Shown: positions 39,673-45,040 of the stretch, piece after piece
How the letters are laid out: each line of letters begins with the position of its first letter
How positions within the stretch are numbered: position 1 is the first letter of the stretch
IMG/VR virus record: IMGVR_UViG_3300017783_000052
Coordinates: 1 to 45,040 of that record
Source: a virus
Strand: one strand, 5' to 3'
Length of the DNA stretch: 45,040 nucleotides
Notes under the pieces: generated by a model
Told to the model about the DNA's origin: nothing
The model's database searches: none
The model's input: only the letters and a program-made list of their open reading frames with translations
Program-made: the position numbers and the translations under genes

Positions 39673-39876
39673 TCAGTTAGTTCTAAATTTCATCCGTGAA
39701 ATGTCGGGTGGGATATCACCCCTACGTTCTTTCATGTCTATCTGATGAAAAACCACACGCTTATTATCTTTTACGATTTCAGCTATTGCTTCTTCTAATT
39801 TCTCTTGTTCTTCAGCGGCTCCTTTAAAGCCCCCTTCAATTGTGTAATCAATAACGATTATTGCTCTTGCTTTAAT
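39673..39876 (-). CDS. Conserved-looking small protein with apparent AUU start
   Basis: The frame encodes 67 residues, (M)KARAIIVIDYTIEGGFKGA, then a helix (EEQEKLEEAIAEIVKDNKR) and VVFHQIDMKERRGDIPPD. It looks like a compact alpha/beta protein. No ATG, GTG or TTG lies between the upstream in-frame stop (TAG, before 39876) and the body of the protein. AAGGA lies 8 bases before ATT 39876-39874. AUU starts are known for E. coli infC and pcnB and give low or regulated translation. I recall similar small phage proteins with MKxxxIIxID starts. A terminator follows the stop. Confidence 0.6.
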   Translation of the reverse strand: MKARAIIVIDYTIEGGFKGAAEEQEKLEEAIAEIVKDNKRVVFHQIDMKERRGDIPPDISRMKFRTN

Positions 39877-39928
39877 TGTACTATTCCTTTTTGTTTTAAG
39901 TCGGTACTAGTAAGCTTCGACTCAGTAA

Positions 39929-40264
39929 TTATTTATCTACGTAATCTATATACGTATCTATATTCAATGCTAATCCGTGATCATTTTTTCTTGGTGGAGC
40001 AGTATGAGAATACATGAACTTAAATTGATTAGCCCAACTGCAAAATATTAAGGAATTGAGTAAATTAGAGTTAGATTTTTTATTGCGTGATTTAAACATA
40101 AATCTTGTAATAGTTCTGTGATAAATAACACCAACACTCGTTAGAGTAACTAATCTTTTATTCCACCACCGAAAAGAAATATAGTTTCGGAAAAAACTTC
40201 TTCTCCATCCAGTGTATTCGGTAATGTCTACGTTTCTATGGTTGTATATCACTCTTTTAGTCAT
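39929..40264 (-). CDS. Hypothetical basic protein
   Basis: A 111-residue protein rich in Arg/Asn/Trp/Tyr (MTKRVIYNHRNVDITEYTGW, WWNKRLVTLTSVGVIYHRT, CSWANQFKFMYSH). It starts 5 bases after the primase stop and has only a weak ribosome site. No family was recognised; it may be a nucleic-acid-binding or membrane-edge protein. Moderate certainty that it is translated. Confidence 0.5.
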   Translation of the reverse strand: MTKRVIYNHRNVDITEYTGWRRSFFRNYISFRWWNKRLVTLTSVGVIYHRTITRFMFKSRNKKSNSNLLNSLIFCSWANQFKFMYSHTAPPRKNDHGLALNIDTYIDYVDK

Positions 40265-40268
40265 ATTA

Positions 40269-41033
40269 TTATACCAGTACTTTGTTTAACTCTACTACAG
40301 ATAATAATTTTAAATCTTTGTCAGTGAATCTCACATAACTAATGTTTGAACACTGCCTACTAATAAATACTGACCTGGAACTTGCATCTTTGTCAAGAAC
40401 AATTGCTACGTTATTGTACTTACTAAGTGCTTTTTTAACTGGCACTGTGACATTTGTGCCCAATAGAGCGTAGCCTGTATACCCATCTAAGCGACTGACA
40501 GAACATGCCGAAGGAACATCCTCGACAAGGACTGCATGGCTTCCTTCGCCAACTTCAATCCCTTTAGAGGTATCCCCGTAGCTAAACCACTTAGGTTTGC
40601 GCTTATCTAAAGCCCTTCCCACAGCCCCCAAGTTATCAGGGGTGTAGAAAAGAACTCTATTATAACTTGGAGCATATCTGATCTTTATATAGCCTCGCTC
40701 GTAAGCTTCAAGAGAATTGACCGCTTCGAGGTATTCGAGGGCAGGGGGATAGTTCTCTACTGCGGTGGTTATGTCGGGCATCCGATTGACCTTCCGCTTT
40801 CGTTGAGTAGGAGAACCACCGATATAGTTCTTCAGAGCATCCATGTCCCTAGAGCCTCGAAAGCTACCCTTAACTGAACAGGATGCAGAGTAACAGTTCC
40901 ACACTAGTACCCCGTCATATTTGTCCACGGTAAATTTATTTCGCTTGCCGCAAGCAGGACAAGCAACTGTCTTTTTTTCACCCTCAGTAATATTTAGGGT
41001 TTGGACAAACTGTAGTTGTTCACGGTATATCAA
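40269..41033 (-). CDS. DNA primase (zinc ribbon plus TOPRIM)
   Basis: A 254-residue protein from the TTG at 41033 (GGGGAAAAG upstream; TTG 41069 would add 12 residues and overlap the neighbour more). CPACGKRNKFTVDKYDGVLVWNCYSASC is the zinc-ribbon that reads template triplets. The later AVLVEDVPSACSVS and VAIVLDKDAS are the Glu and DxD TOPRIM motifs. T7 gp4 has both in one chain with its helicase; here they are on separate genes. Shorter than complete primases, so the basic middle part is reduced. Confidence 0.75.
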   Translation of the reverse strand: MIYREQLQFVQTLNITEGEKKTVACPACGKRNKFTVDKYDGVLVWNCYSASCSVKGSFRGSRDMDALKNYIGGSPTQRKRKVNRMPDITTAVENYPPALEYLEAVNSLEAYERGYIKIRYAPSYNRVLFYTPDNLGAVGRALDKRKPKWFSYGDTSKGIEVGEGSHAVLVEDVPSACSVSRLDGYTGYALLGTNVTVPVKKALSKYNNVAIVLDKDASSRSVFISRQCSNISYVRFTDKDLKLLSVVELNKVLV

Positions 41034-41253
41034 GATGCTTTTCCCCACACTCAGGGCATAAAAATTCAAAACTCATTGCCCTGTCTTCTTCTTCACCTTC
41101 TATGTAAAAACTAGGAATATATGTGTAGCAAACTATGGTTACATCTTCTTTTGGACATATTAACTTACAACATTCACCACAGGCTCTTAGCTTATCTGAC
41201 TTTGCTTTTTCTGCACCCTTAACTCTTATATCTGTTATCTTTTTGTACTGCAT
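41020..41253 (-). CDS. Small zinc-finger protein
   Basis: A 77-residue protein with four or more candidate zinc ligands: CGECCKLIC early and CPECGEKH at the end, with a Tyr/Glu middle (TYIPSFYIEGEEEDRA). It overlaps the start of the primase by 14-50 bases. It may regulate transcription or aid the primase. It starts just downstream of the promoter at 41300-41327. Confidence 0.65.
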   Translation of the reverse strand: MQYKKITDIRVKGAEKAKSDKLRACGECCKLICPKEDVTIVCYTYIPSFYIEGEEEDRAMSFEFLCPECGEKHLDIP

Positions 41254-41299
41254 CGATTTGATCCCAAAGTTATAATGGAATCTTGAGAGCAGTTAGCCT

Positions 41300-41327
41300 A
41301 GTCTACATAGTTACGCCACTTAGTCAA
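41300..41327 (-). promoter_or_regulatory. Primase operon promoter with shared GTGGC element
   Basis: The minus strand has TTGACT (41327-41322), AAGTGGC in the spacer and TAGACT (41305-41300), 16 bases apart. The first 13 bases, TTGACTAAGTGGC, equal those of the 30.6 kb promoter. Confidence 0.7.
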
Positions 41328-41401
41328 TACTATAAAACGCCAGTAAGTTATGGGCTTATCTAATACCGCCACCTGCTAACCTATTGATTTATAAGGAATC
41401 T

Positions 41402-41447
41402 GGCTATAACCTGAAGGTCAGAGGTTCAAATCCTCTCCCCGCAACCA
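41402..41447 (+). other. attP: 3' part of an initiator tRNA gene
   Basis: The 46 bases from GGCTATAACC to GCAACCA match the 3' part of tRNA-fMet: anticodon stem ACCTG, variable GGTC, T arm AGAGG-TTCAAAT-CCTCT, acceptor 3' strand CCCCGCA and ACCA. The 5' half (CGCGGGG acceptor and D arm) is absent, so it cannot be a working tRNA. The anticodon loop lacks one C relative to CTCATAA, which probably marks the edge of homology. It sits about 1 kb from the integrase with phage genes on both sides, so this is the uninserted phage site. Crossover here would restore the host tRNA. Confidence 0.85.
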
Positions 41448-41458
41448 ACTCCTTGATA
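41446..41458 (-). promoter_or_regulatory. Candidate IHF site beside attP
   Basis: On the minus strand TATCAAGGAGTTG fits the IHF consensus WATCAANNNNTTR at every fixed place. It adjoins the tRNA-derived core. IHF bends arms of many attP sites. Chance matches of this 13-base consensus are not rare, so the confidence is limited. Confidence 0.45.
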
Positions 41459-41530
41459 ATAAACAATATTTTCTCAAGATTTTATTTTATTTTATATTAT
41501 TTGATTTTTATTTGTCAAATAGTATTTTTT

Positions 41531-41845
41531 TCAATCTAAAATTCCACCAAACTTATCTCTCAGTTGTAACTCTTTTAGATACAACGCAAGTGTTCTTAGC
41601 TCCTCAACCATTCCTGTATCCACAAAGCCTGAGAATAGTGGCTTGCGGTCTTTAGCTGATAGAGCTTCCCCTGCTATGAGAGAGAAAGTAAGGCCATGCT
41701 CTTCAGAGTTATTAATCTCAAAAGTTACATGGCCCACTTGGAAGAACTTAGTCTCCTGCGAGGCTTTACTCCTTTTCGCAGCCTCTTGCATATGATGTCT
41801 ATTCTGTACGTTCATTACGAGGTTTTCCTCTGCCCCTTCGTTCAC
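41531..41845 (-). CDS. Hypothetical protein next to attP
   Basis: A 104-residue protein from GTG 41845, or 94 residues from the ATG at 41815 with GAGG upstream. It contains a helical Lys-rich start, a beta segment (TKFFQVGHVTFEINNSEEHGLTFSLIAGE) and a final helix (EELRTLALYLKELQLRDKF). Last gene of the integrase operon, about 80 bases from attP. It overlaps the probable excisionase in another frame. No family recognised; possible regulator. Confidence 0.6.
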   Translation of the reverse strand: MNEGAEENLVMNVQNRHHMQEAAKRSKASQETKFFQVGHVTFEINNSEEHGLTFSLIAGEALSAKDRKPLFSGFVDTGMVEELRTLALYLKELQLRDKFGGILD

Positions 41846-42005
41846 TGTAAGGAATATTCTTATTCATTCCATTACGAACCATGTACGCCACCCAACCGTG
41901 GCTGAGTTTGTGATACTTGGCGGCTTCCGCTGCGTTTATGAAGTCTTTTCCGAACAGCCGACATGGATGATGGTACTGCGGTTTTAGAGTTTGATTTGTT
42001 TCCAA
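41799..42005 (-). CDS. Probable excisionase-like helix-turn-helix protein
   Basis: A 68-residue basic protein starting at TTG 42005 (GGAA upstream). FINAAEAAKYHKLSHGWVAYMVRNGM forms a MerR/AlpA/excisionase-like helix-turn-helix, and the remaining tail is Arg-rich (SERRGRGKPRNERTE). Location between attP and the integrase supports excisionase (Xis), which steers integrase to excision. It overlaps the upstream zinc-finger ORF by 134 bases in another frame, and the two may form a frameshift fusion. Identity is inferred. Confidence 0.55.
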   Translation of the reverse strand: METNQTLKPQYHHPCRLFGKDFINAAEAAKYHKLSHGWVAYMVRNGMNKNIPYSERRGRGKPRNERTE

Positions 42006-42123
42006 AGATATTTATTCCTTTTCGTTGAGCGTAACATTTTGGGCAGAAAGCTTTTTCTTCATACCCGTCTTTGAAGACCCCGTAGGATCTGCATTCGTCA
42101 TAATTTTCGCAAGGTGGTAGCAT
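41872..42123 (-). CDS. Small zinc-finger ORF overlapping the excisionase
   Basis: An 83-residue frame whose first 35 residues look real (LPPCENYDECRSYGVFKDGYEEKAFCPKCYAQR): C5-C11 and C27-C30 form a zinc-finger-like pair. After about residue 40 the composition turns Ser/Arg-rich and reads like a shadow of the excisionase frame. Either the protein ends in an unstructured tail, or a +1 shift near 42010 joins the finger to the excisionase. The stop of the 55-residue gene lies upstream by 10 bases, and GGAG precedes the ATG. Confidence 0.55.
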   Translation of the reverse strand: MLPPCENYDECRSYGVFKDGYEEKAFCPKCYAQRKGINIFGNKSNSKTAVPSSMSAVRKRLHKRSGSRQVSQTQPRLGGVHGS

Positions 42124-42132
42124 AGCAAACTC

Positions 42133-42300
42133 CTAAAAATCTGGTTCGCCATTGGCATCAAAGTTAGGCTTTCTAAAGAAGCTCTTTCCGATTTCTTCAC
42201 TTTCAATATTGTCTATGCCATCTTCATCGATGTGCCTTGGTAGCAATCCGATGTATTCTAAATGCGCTAAAAGCTTGATAGGTAACTGCGCTATATCCAT
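42133..42300 (-). CDS. Small acidic hypothetical protein (55 residues)
   Basis: A 55-residue protein (MDIAQLPIKLLAHLEYIGLL then PRHIDEDGIDNIESEEIGKSFFRKP). AAGGA lies 8 bases before the ATG, inside the end of the 44-residue gene, so translation is coupled. No family recognised. Part of the integrase operon. Confidence 0.6.
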   Translation of the reverse strand: MDIAQLPIKLLAHLEYIGLLPRHIDEDGIDNIESEEIGKSFFRKPNFDANGEPDF

Positions 42301-42304
42301 TTGG

Positions 42305-42439
42305 TCATTCCTTTCTAAGTTCAGTTTGTATTGCCTGTATTAAGTCAATTAGTCTTTCCGTTAGGACGCTTGGTGGCTTGTTGATCAGCCGTTGTAATTC
42401 TTTCTCAAACGCCCTTCTTGCCTCATTGGTATTGTTCAT
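42305..42439 (-). CDS. Very small helical protein (44 residues)
   Basis: A 44-residue protein (MNNTNEARRAFEKELQRLIN ... LTERLIDLIQAIQTELRKE) that begins inside the last codons of the integrase gene, with AAGGAG just before the ATG, and ends 4 bases before the next ATG. A charged helical product; a regulatory role near integrase is possible. Confidence 0.55.
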   Translation of the reverse strand: MNNTNEARRAFEKELQRLINKPPSVLTERLIDLIQAIQTELRKE

Positions 42440-43520
42440 TCTCCTTAAACCTCAGTTGTTGTGCAGACGAAGCCAAACGCTTAGTCTTTTTGACGTAGAT
42501 GTTTAGCATTTGTCTGGATTTGTGTCCTGTAACTGCGGAGATCTGATCTTCCGTAGCCCCGTTCTCGCCAAGAACAGTAGCCCCTGAGTGCCGAAGAAAC
42601 TTCATCTTGAGCTTTTCAGGGAGCATACACTGCTTCCTTATTTTAGAAGCAATCTCGTTATATTTTCGATTATCATACCCCTTGTTCGTTTTTTCATATT
42701 GAACAATGGTTTCATGCTGACCGTATTTATTATGTAGCGGCACTAGCCGTTTAATTAGACGTGGGCTTGCATCGATTTCTATCTTTACGCCTGTCTTTTC
42801 CTGATAGAAGTCGAAGCTTTCGCCATCGAACTGTTCCCATGTAAGCTGACGCATATCCCCAGGTCTTTGACACAGATCGTAGCAGAGCATTGCCAGTGTT
42901 CCCATCGAAGGGTAACCCATATCGTCTGCGGTACTGATAAACCGATCTACTTGGCTATCCTTCCAGACTACATCACTAATCGGATCTTGATCTAACTCCA
43001 AATGTCTCCAAGGATTACCTTTAAGCTTCTTTTTCTTTTCGCAAACATTCCATACACGTTTCAGGAATTTAACTGTGTGTCTTGCTCTGTGATCTGAAAT
43101 GTTATCTCTCAGGAAAGCATGTAATTTATCCGCATGATCCTCTGTTACGTTAGAGGCCAACATATCTAAAAATAGGCCGCTTTTAGAACGTAACTGTACA
43201 TCTTTTAGTGAACTTACTAACTGATCGTATGTCTTCTTGCTGTTAGCAGCTAACCTAACGAACTCATTAGTGCTTTTGTAATAGTTAATCGTACCTAAAA
43301 CGGTGGCAGAGCTAACCCTGATTACAATTTGATCGTCCTTCAACCACTGTTGATGTAACTGATCAATCTCCAGACATCTATCCACGGCTGTTGTACGCCT
43401 ATTATATAGCTCGAACTTACACTCTAACCGTTCTTTTAAATACTCAGGGGGTGCAAATGCCCACTTGCTTTGCCCCGTTTTCTGTTTCACCTCTTGTAAA
43501 TATTTAACCCTATTAACCAT
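42423..43520 (-). CDS. int: Tyrosine site-specific integrase
   Basis: A 365-residue recombinase. Catalytic residues: Arg219 (RPGDMRQLTW), Lys307 and Arg310 in MKFLRHSG (the box II region, with Lys in place of the first His), Gly332-His333 (TGHKS) and nucleophile Tyr342 (NIYVKK). The N-terminal 150 residues form the arm/core-binding domain. It would insert the phage at the host initiator tRNA. The promoter lies at 43547-43576. The gene contains the start of the 44-residue gene at its end. Confidence 0.92.
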   Translation of the reverse strand: MVNRVKYLQEVKQKTGQSKWAFAPPEYLKERLECKFELYNRRTTAVDRCLEIDQLHQQWLKDDQIVIRVSSATVLGTINYYKSTNEFVRLAANSKKTYDQLVSSLKDVQLRSKSGLFLDMLASNVTEDHADKLHAFLRDNISDHRARHTVKFLKRVWNVCEKKKKLKGNPWRHLELDQDPISDVVWKDSQVDRFISTADDMGYPSMGTLAMLCYDLCQRPGDMRQLTWEQFDGESFDFYQEKTGVKIEIDASPRLIKRLVPLHNKYGQHETIVQYEKTNKGYDNRKYNEIASKIRKQCMLPEKLKMKFLRHSGATVLGENGATEDQISAVTGHKSRQMLNIYVKKTKRLASSAQQLRFKENEQYQ

Positions 43521-43546
43521 CGTCCTACCCTCCTATAATATTCATC

Positions 43547-43576
43547 AGCATACTTAGGTGGCATAACTAAAGTCAA
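43547..43576 (-). promoter_or_regulatory. Integrase promoter with shared GTGGC element
   Basis: The minus strand has TTGACT (43576-43571), a spacer of 18 with TATGCCACCTAAG, and TATGCT (43552-43547). The shared element (AGGTGGC on the plus strand, 43556-43562) lies inside the spacer. Confidence 0.7.
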
Positions 43577-43669
43577 GAAAAATATTAACACTTGCATTTA
43601 ATAGTGGAATCACTTAAACTTACAATTAGGAATGCTCCATATAAGTATTTCTACCTAGCCCTCCCTACT

Positions 43670-43704
43670 AGCCCTCTGACATCCTCCCCGTCAGGGGGCT
43701 TTTT
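43670..43704 (+). terminator. Plus-strand terminator facing integrase antisense direction
   Basis: AGCCCTCTGAC (43670-43680) pairs with GTCAGGGGGCT (43690-43700), eleven pairs with one T-G, followed by TTTTT. No plus-strand gene lies upstream before 29983, so it would stop antisense transcription through the integrase or read-through of the prophage flank. CTAGCCCTC occurs twice nearby (about 43655 and 43668). Confidence 0.7.
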
Positions 43705-43740
43705 AATTGCTAAGTCGAACTAGTATGGGGAAAAGGGGCT

Positions 43741-43766
43741 AAAGAAAAAGGCCCCAAAAGGGCCTT
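43741..43766 (-). terminator. Minus-strand terminator of the 59-residue gene
   Basis: AAGGCCC (43748-43754) pairs with GGGCCTT (43760-43766). On the minus strand TTTTTCTTT follows. It closes the small gene ending at 43801. Confidence 0.8.
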
Positions 43767-43774
43767 AATCAAAC

Positions 43775-43790
43775 TACTCGCACGTCAATT
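43775..43790. repeat. 16-bp direct repeat, copy 1
   Basis: TACTCGCACGTCAATT, identical to 44021-44036. This copy lies just after the stop codon side of the 59-residue gene (minus strand) and before its terminator. Confidence 0.9.
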
Positions 43791-43800
43791 GTATTATATA

Positions 43801-43980
43801 CTAACGTGTACTGACTGTTGCTACTGTTTCCCAATCATCTACCAATAAATCAGATTGGATGGATATTGCTGAGTCTTTAACTACTATAATCTTATGATCG
43901 TTTTGGCCTTCACTTACGGTTTCTGACGCATCGATCAACGCCTCACCGATCTCTCTGGCCTGTTTAGGGCTAAGAATCAT
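43801..43980 (-). CDS. Small protein, paralogue of the 29.8 kb gene
   Basis: A 59-residue protein starting MILSPKQAREIGEALIDASE, then EGQNDHKIIVVKDSAISIQSD. The internal ATG at 43980 is chosen because GGAGA lies 6 bases upstream; the ORF's ATG at 44007 has none. It shares a start with the product of 29807-29983 (see there). It is flanked by two exact 16-bp repeats and followed by a terminator, so it looks like a self-contained small cassette. Function unknown. Confidence 0.65.
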   Translation of the reverse strand: MILSPKQAREIGEALIDASETVSEGQNDHKIIVVKDSAISIQSDLLVDDWETVATVSTR

Positions 43981-44020
43981 TATCTCTCCATGTTTGAATG
44001 TTCCCAATCTGTTCTTTTTT

Positions 44021-44036
44021 TACTCGCACGTCAATT
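44021..44036. repeat. 16-bp direct repeat, copy 2
   Basis: TACTCGCACGTCAATT, identical to 43775-43790, in the leader of the 59-residue gene. Both copies are in the same orientation, 246 bases apart, and enclose the gene. Confidence 0.9.
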
Positions 44037-44053
44037 ATTATTTATAGACATAT

Positions 44054-44081
44054 AGTATAACGTTACAAAATAGTTAATCAA
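44054..44081 (-). promoter_or_regulatory. Promoter of the 59-residue gene
   Basis: The minus strand has TTGATT (44081-44076) and TATACT (44059-44054), 16 bases apart, 74 bases before the ATG at 43980. Confidence 0.6.
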
Positions 44082-44150
44082 CAAATAAATACTTAGTAAA
44101 AAACTAAATAAAATCAAAAAAGTAAATAAAAAAGCCAATTAACAAAACAT

Positions 44151-44181
44151 TTGACTCCGCATTTAAAAGTGCATTTATTAA
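44151..44181 (+). promoter_or_regulatory. Weak plus-strand promoter before the Gp88-like gene
   Basis: TTGACT (44151-44156) is followed at 19 bases by TATTAA (44176-44181). The spacer is longer than ideal. The pair at 44054-44181 is divergent. The shared GTGGC element is absent here. Confidence 0.4.
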
Positions 44182-44254
44182 AATAGATTCGGATGGATTG
44201 ACCACCATTAACAAAGCGAATCAAAAAAACTAAACTGAAAAAGGATTAACCAAA

Positions 44255-44983
44255 ATGAAGAATGTAAAACTATTGAACACTGGCGGCACTAACTCGAAAA
44301 TAGCAAAGAGCCAAAACGGAACAGAATTTAAAATTGCAAGTTTAAGCCTATTTCCGAATGATATAATTTGTGCAGGGGCAAAGGCCGCTGACTGTATGCG
44401 GTTATGTTTAAAGGATTCTGGATTTTCGGAAATGTTCAAATCCGTTAATGAAGCCCGTAAATATAAAACTGATATGTTTATGAACGAAAAGCCTAAGTTT
44501 CTCGAAAAGCTGAAACGGGAAATCGAAGCCTTTATAAGTAAAACTGAAAAGCAAGGTTTTAAAGCAGCATTTCGATTAAATACCATTAGCGATATAGACT
44601 GGATTAAGGAAGGCATACCGCAAGAGTTTCCAAACGCTTTTTGGTATGACTACACGAAAAGAGTTAAAACCCTAAACACTGGCTTAGATAATTATAAAAA
44701 AATCTTCAGCTATTCAGGGACTCCACAATATCAGGCGCAAGTTAAGGAAGCATTAAAAACGGGCTTCCCAATTGCTGTAGTATTTCGGGGTAATGTCCCT
44801 ATTGGTAAATACTTTTTAGGTCGTGAAATTATAGACGGAGATAAAAGTGATTTAGTAAATGTCAATTCGTTTAATAAAATTTGTGGCTTGAAATTAAAGG
44901 GAAACAAAAACAAACGTCAGGAAGGTGCTTTTATAGTTGACCAAATGCAAGCAATCGAAGCATTCGATAAGGTGGCGGCATAA
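44255..44983 (+). CDS. Gp88-like protein
   Basis: A 242-residue protein. NSKIAKSQNGTEFKIASLSLFPNDIICAGAKAADCMRLCLKDSG is followed by WFDY-like NAFWYDYTKRV, YQAQVKEALKTGFPIAVVFRG and DGDKSDL, a pattern I recall from the phage gene product 88 family found in phages and plasmids. That family has no settled function. The three Cys in ICAGAKAADCMRLC may bind metal. AAGGA lies about 9 bases before the ATG. It ends in TAATG, overlapping the next start by one base. Confidence 0.6.
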   Translation: MKNVKLLNTGGTNSKIAKSQNGTEFKIASLSLFPNDIICAGAKAADCMRLCLKDSGFSEMFKSVNEARKYKTDMFMNEKPKFLEKLKREIEAFISKTEKQGFKAAFRLNTISDIDWIKEGIPQEFPNAFWYDYTKRVKTLNTGLDNYKKIFSYSGTPQYQAQVKEALKTGFPIAVVFRGNVPIGKYFLGREIIDGDKSDLVNVNSFNKICGLKLKGNKNKRQEGAFIVDQMQAIEAFDKVAA

Positions 44984-45040
44984 TGGAAAAACTATTATAT
45001 TCGGCTGTTGTTTTAGATAATGAAAGCAAAGAAAACTTAA
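44983..45040 (+). CDS. Start of an unrecognised gene, cut by window end
   Basis: ATG at 44983 begins MEKLLYSAVVLDNESKENL and runs to the window end without a stop, coupled to the Gp88-like gene by TAATG. The first residues are a beta strand plus helix. Too short to identify. Confidence 0.55.
   Translation, partial: MEKLLYSAVVLDNESKENL

Noticed and set aside
41402-41447. A functional tRNA gene
   Set aside because: The 5' acceptor strand, D arm and complete anticodon loop are missing, so it can only be an attachment site.
42012-42206. 64-residue minus-strand ORF
   Set aside because: Overlaps the 55-residue gene and the zinc-finger frame, and is a shadow without a suitable ribosome site.
1-45040. 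CRISPR arrays or IS elements
   Set aside because: No regularly spaced repeats of 23-40 bases with spacers, and no transposase motif or paired terminal repeats were seen.

Overview
The window is a 45 kb stretch of a double-stranded DNA phage genome, probably most of the genome. Both ends cut through genes. It is best read as a temperate, podovirus-like phage of a marine bacterium, probably an alphaproteobacterium. The grounds are: a T7-like order of terminase, portal, scaffold, capsid, two tail-tube-like proteins and large internal virion proteins; a family A DNA polymerase carrying a DnaJ-type zinc finger (a trait I associate with phages of the HMO-2011 type infecting marine SAR116 and related bacteria); an adenosylcobalamin-dependent (class II) ribonucleotide reductase; and an attachment site made of the 3' half of an initiator tRNA gene. 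The host is an inference. I see no phage RNA polymerase, and the promoters look like sigma70 promoters, so host polymerase probably does the transcription.

Layout. Positions 1-29439 (+ strand) hold the late region: a small basic protein, a coiled-coil membrane protein, terminase subunits, portal, a SleB-type hydrolase fusion, scaffold, and the major capsid gene. The capsid gene is split by a 268-nt group I intron (7767-8034) and has its own promoter, structured leader and terminator. Tail tube proteins, a block of fibre and receptor-related proteins with a tail assembly chaperone (11157-17354), a lipoprotein, a GNAT-like protein with its own promoter, a lysis cassette (lysozyme, i-spanin, nested o-spanin; 19878-21037) and four or five internal or ejection proteins follow. 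Positions 29440-30640 are a boundary with converging terminators, tiny genes and repeated leader sequences. Positions 30642-41253 (- strand) hold nucleotide metabolism and replication: PD-(D/E)XK nucleases, class II RNR, MazG-like pyrophosphohydrolase, DUF3310 protein, RecB-like exonuclease, probable ssDNA-binding protein, DNA polymerase, helicase, a gene that seems to start with AUU, and primase. Positions 41402-43576 are the integration module: attP, a probable excisionase, small genes and a tyrosine integrase. Positions 43577-45040 hold a small gene flanked by 16-bp repeats and, divergently, a Gp88-like gene.

How it works together. Several promoters carry the same short element (AAGTGGC or AGGTGGC, mostly between the -35 and -10 boxes). 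These are the capsid promoter and the minus-strand promoters before the helicase/polymerase, ssDNA-binding, primase and integrase operons and at 30.6 kb. This looks like one regulon under a common DNA-binding protein, and I could not identify the regulator. The most notable finds are the ORF-less capsid intron with a fold that can be traced helix by helix, this shared promoter element, the attP inside an initiator tRNA sequence, the AUU-start gene, and the overlapping zinc-finger/excisionase pair.
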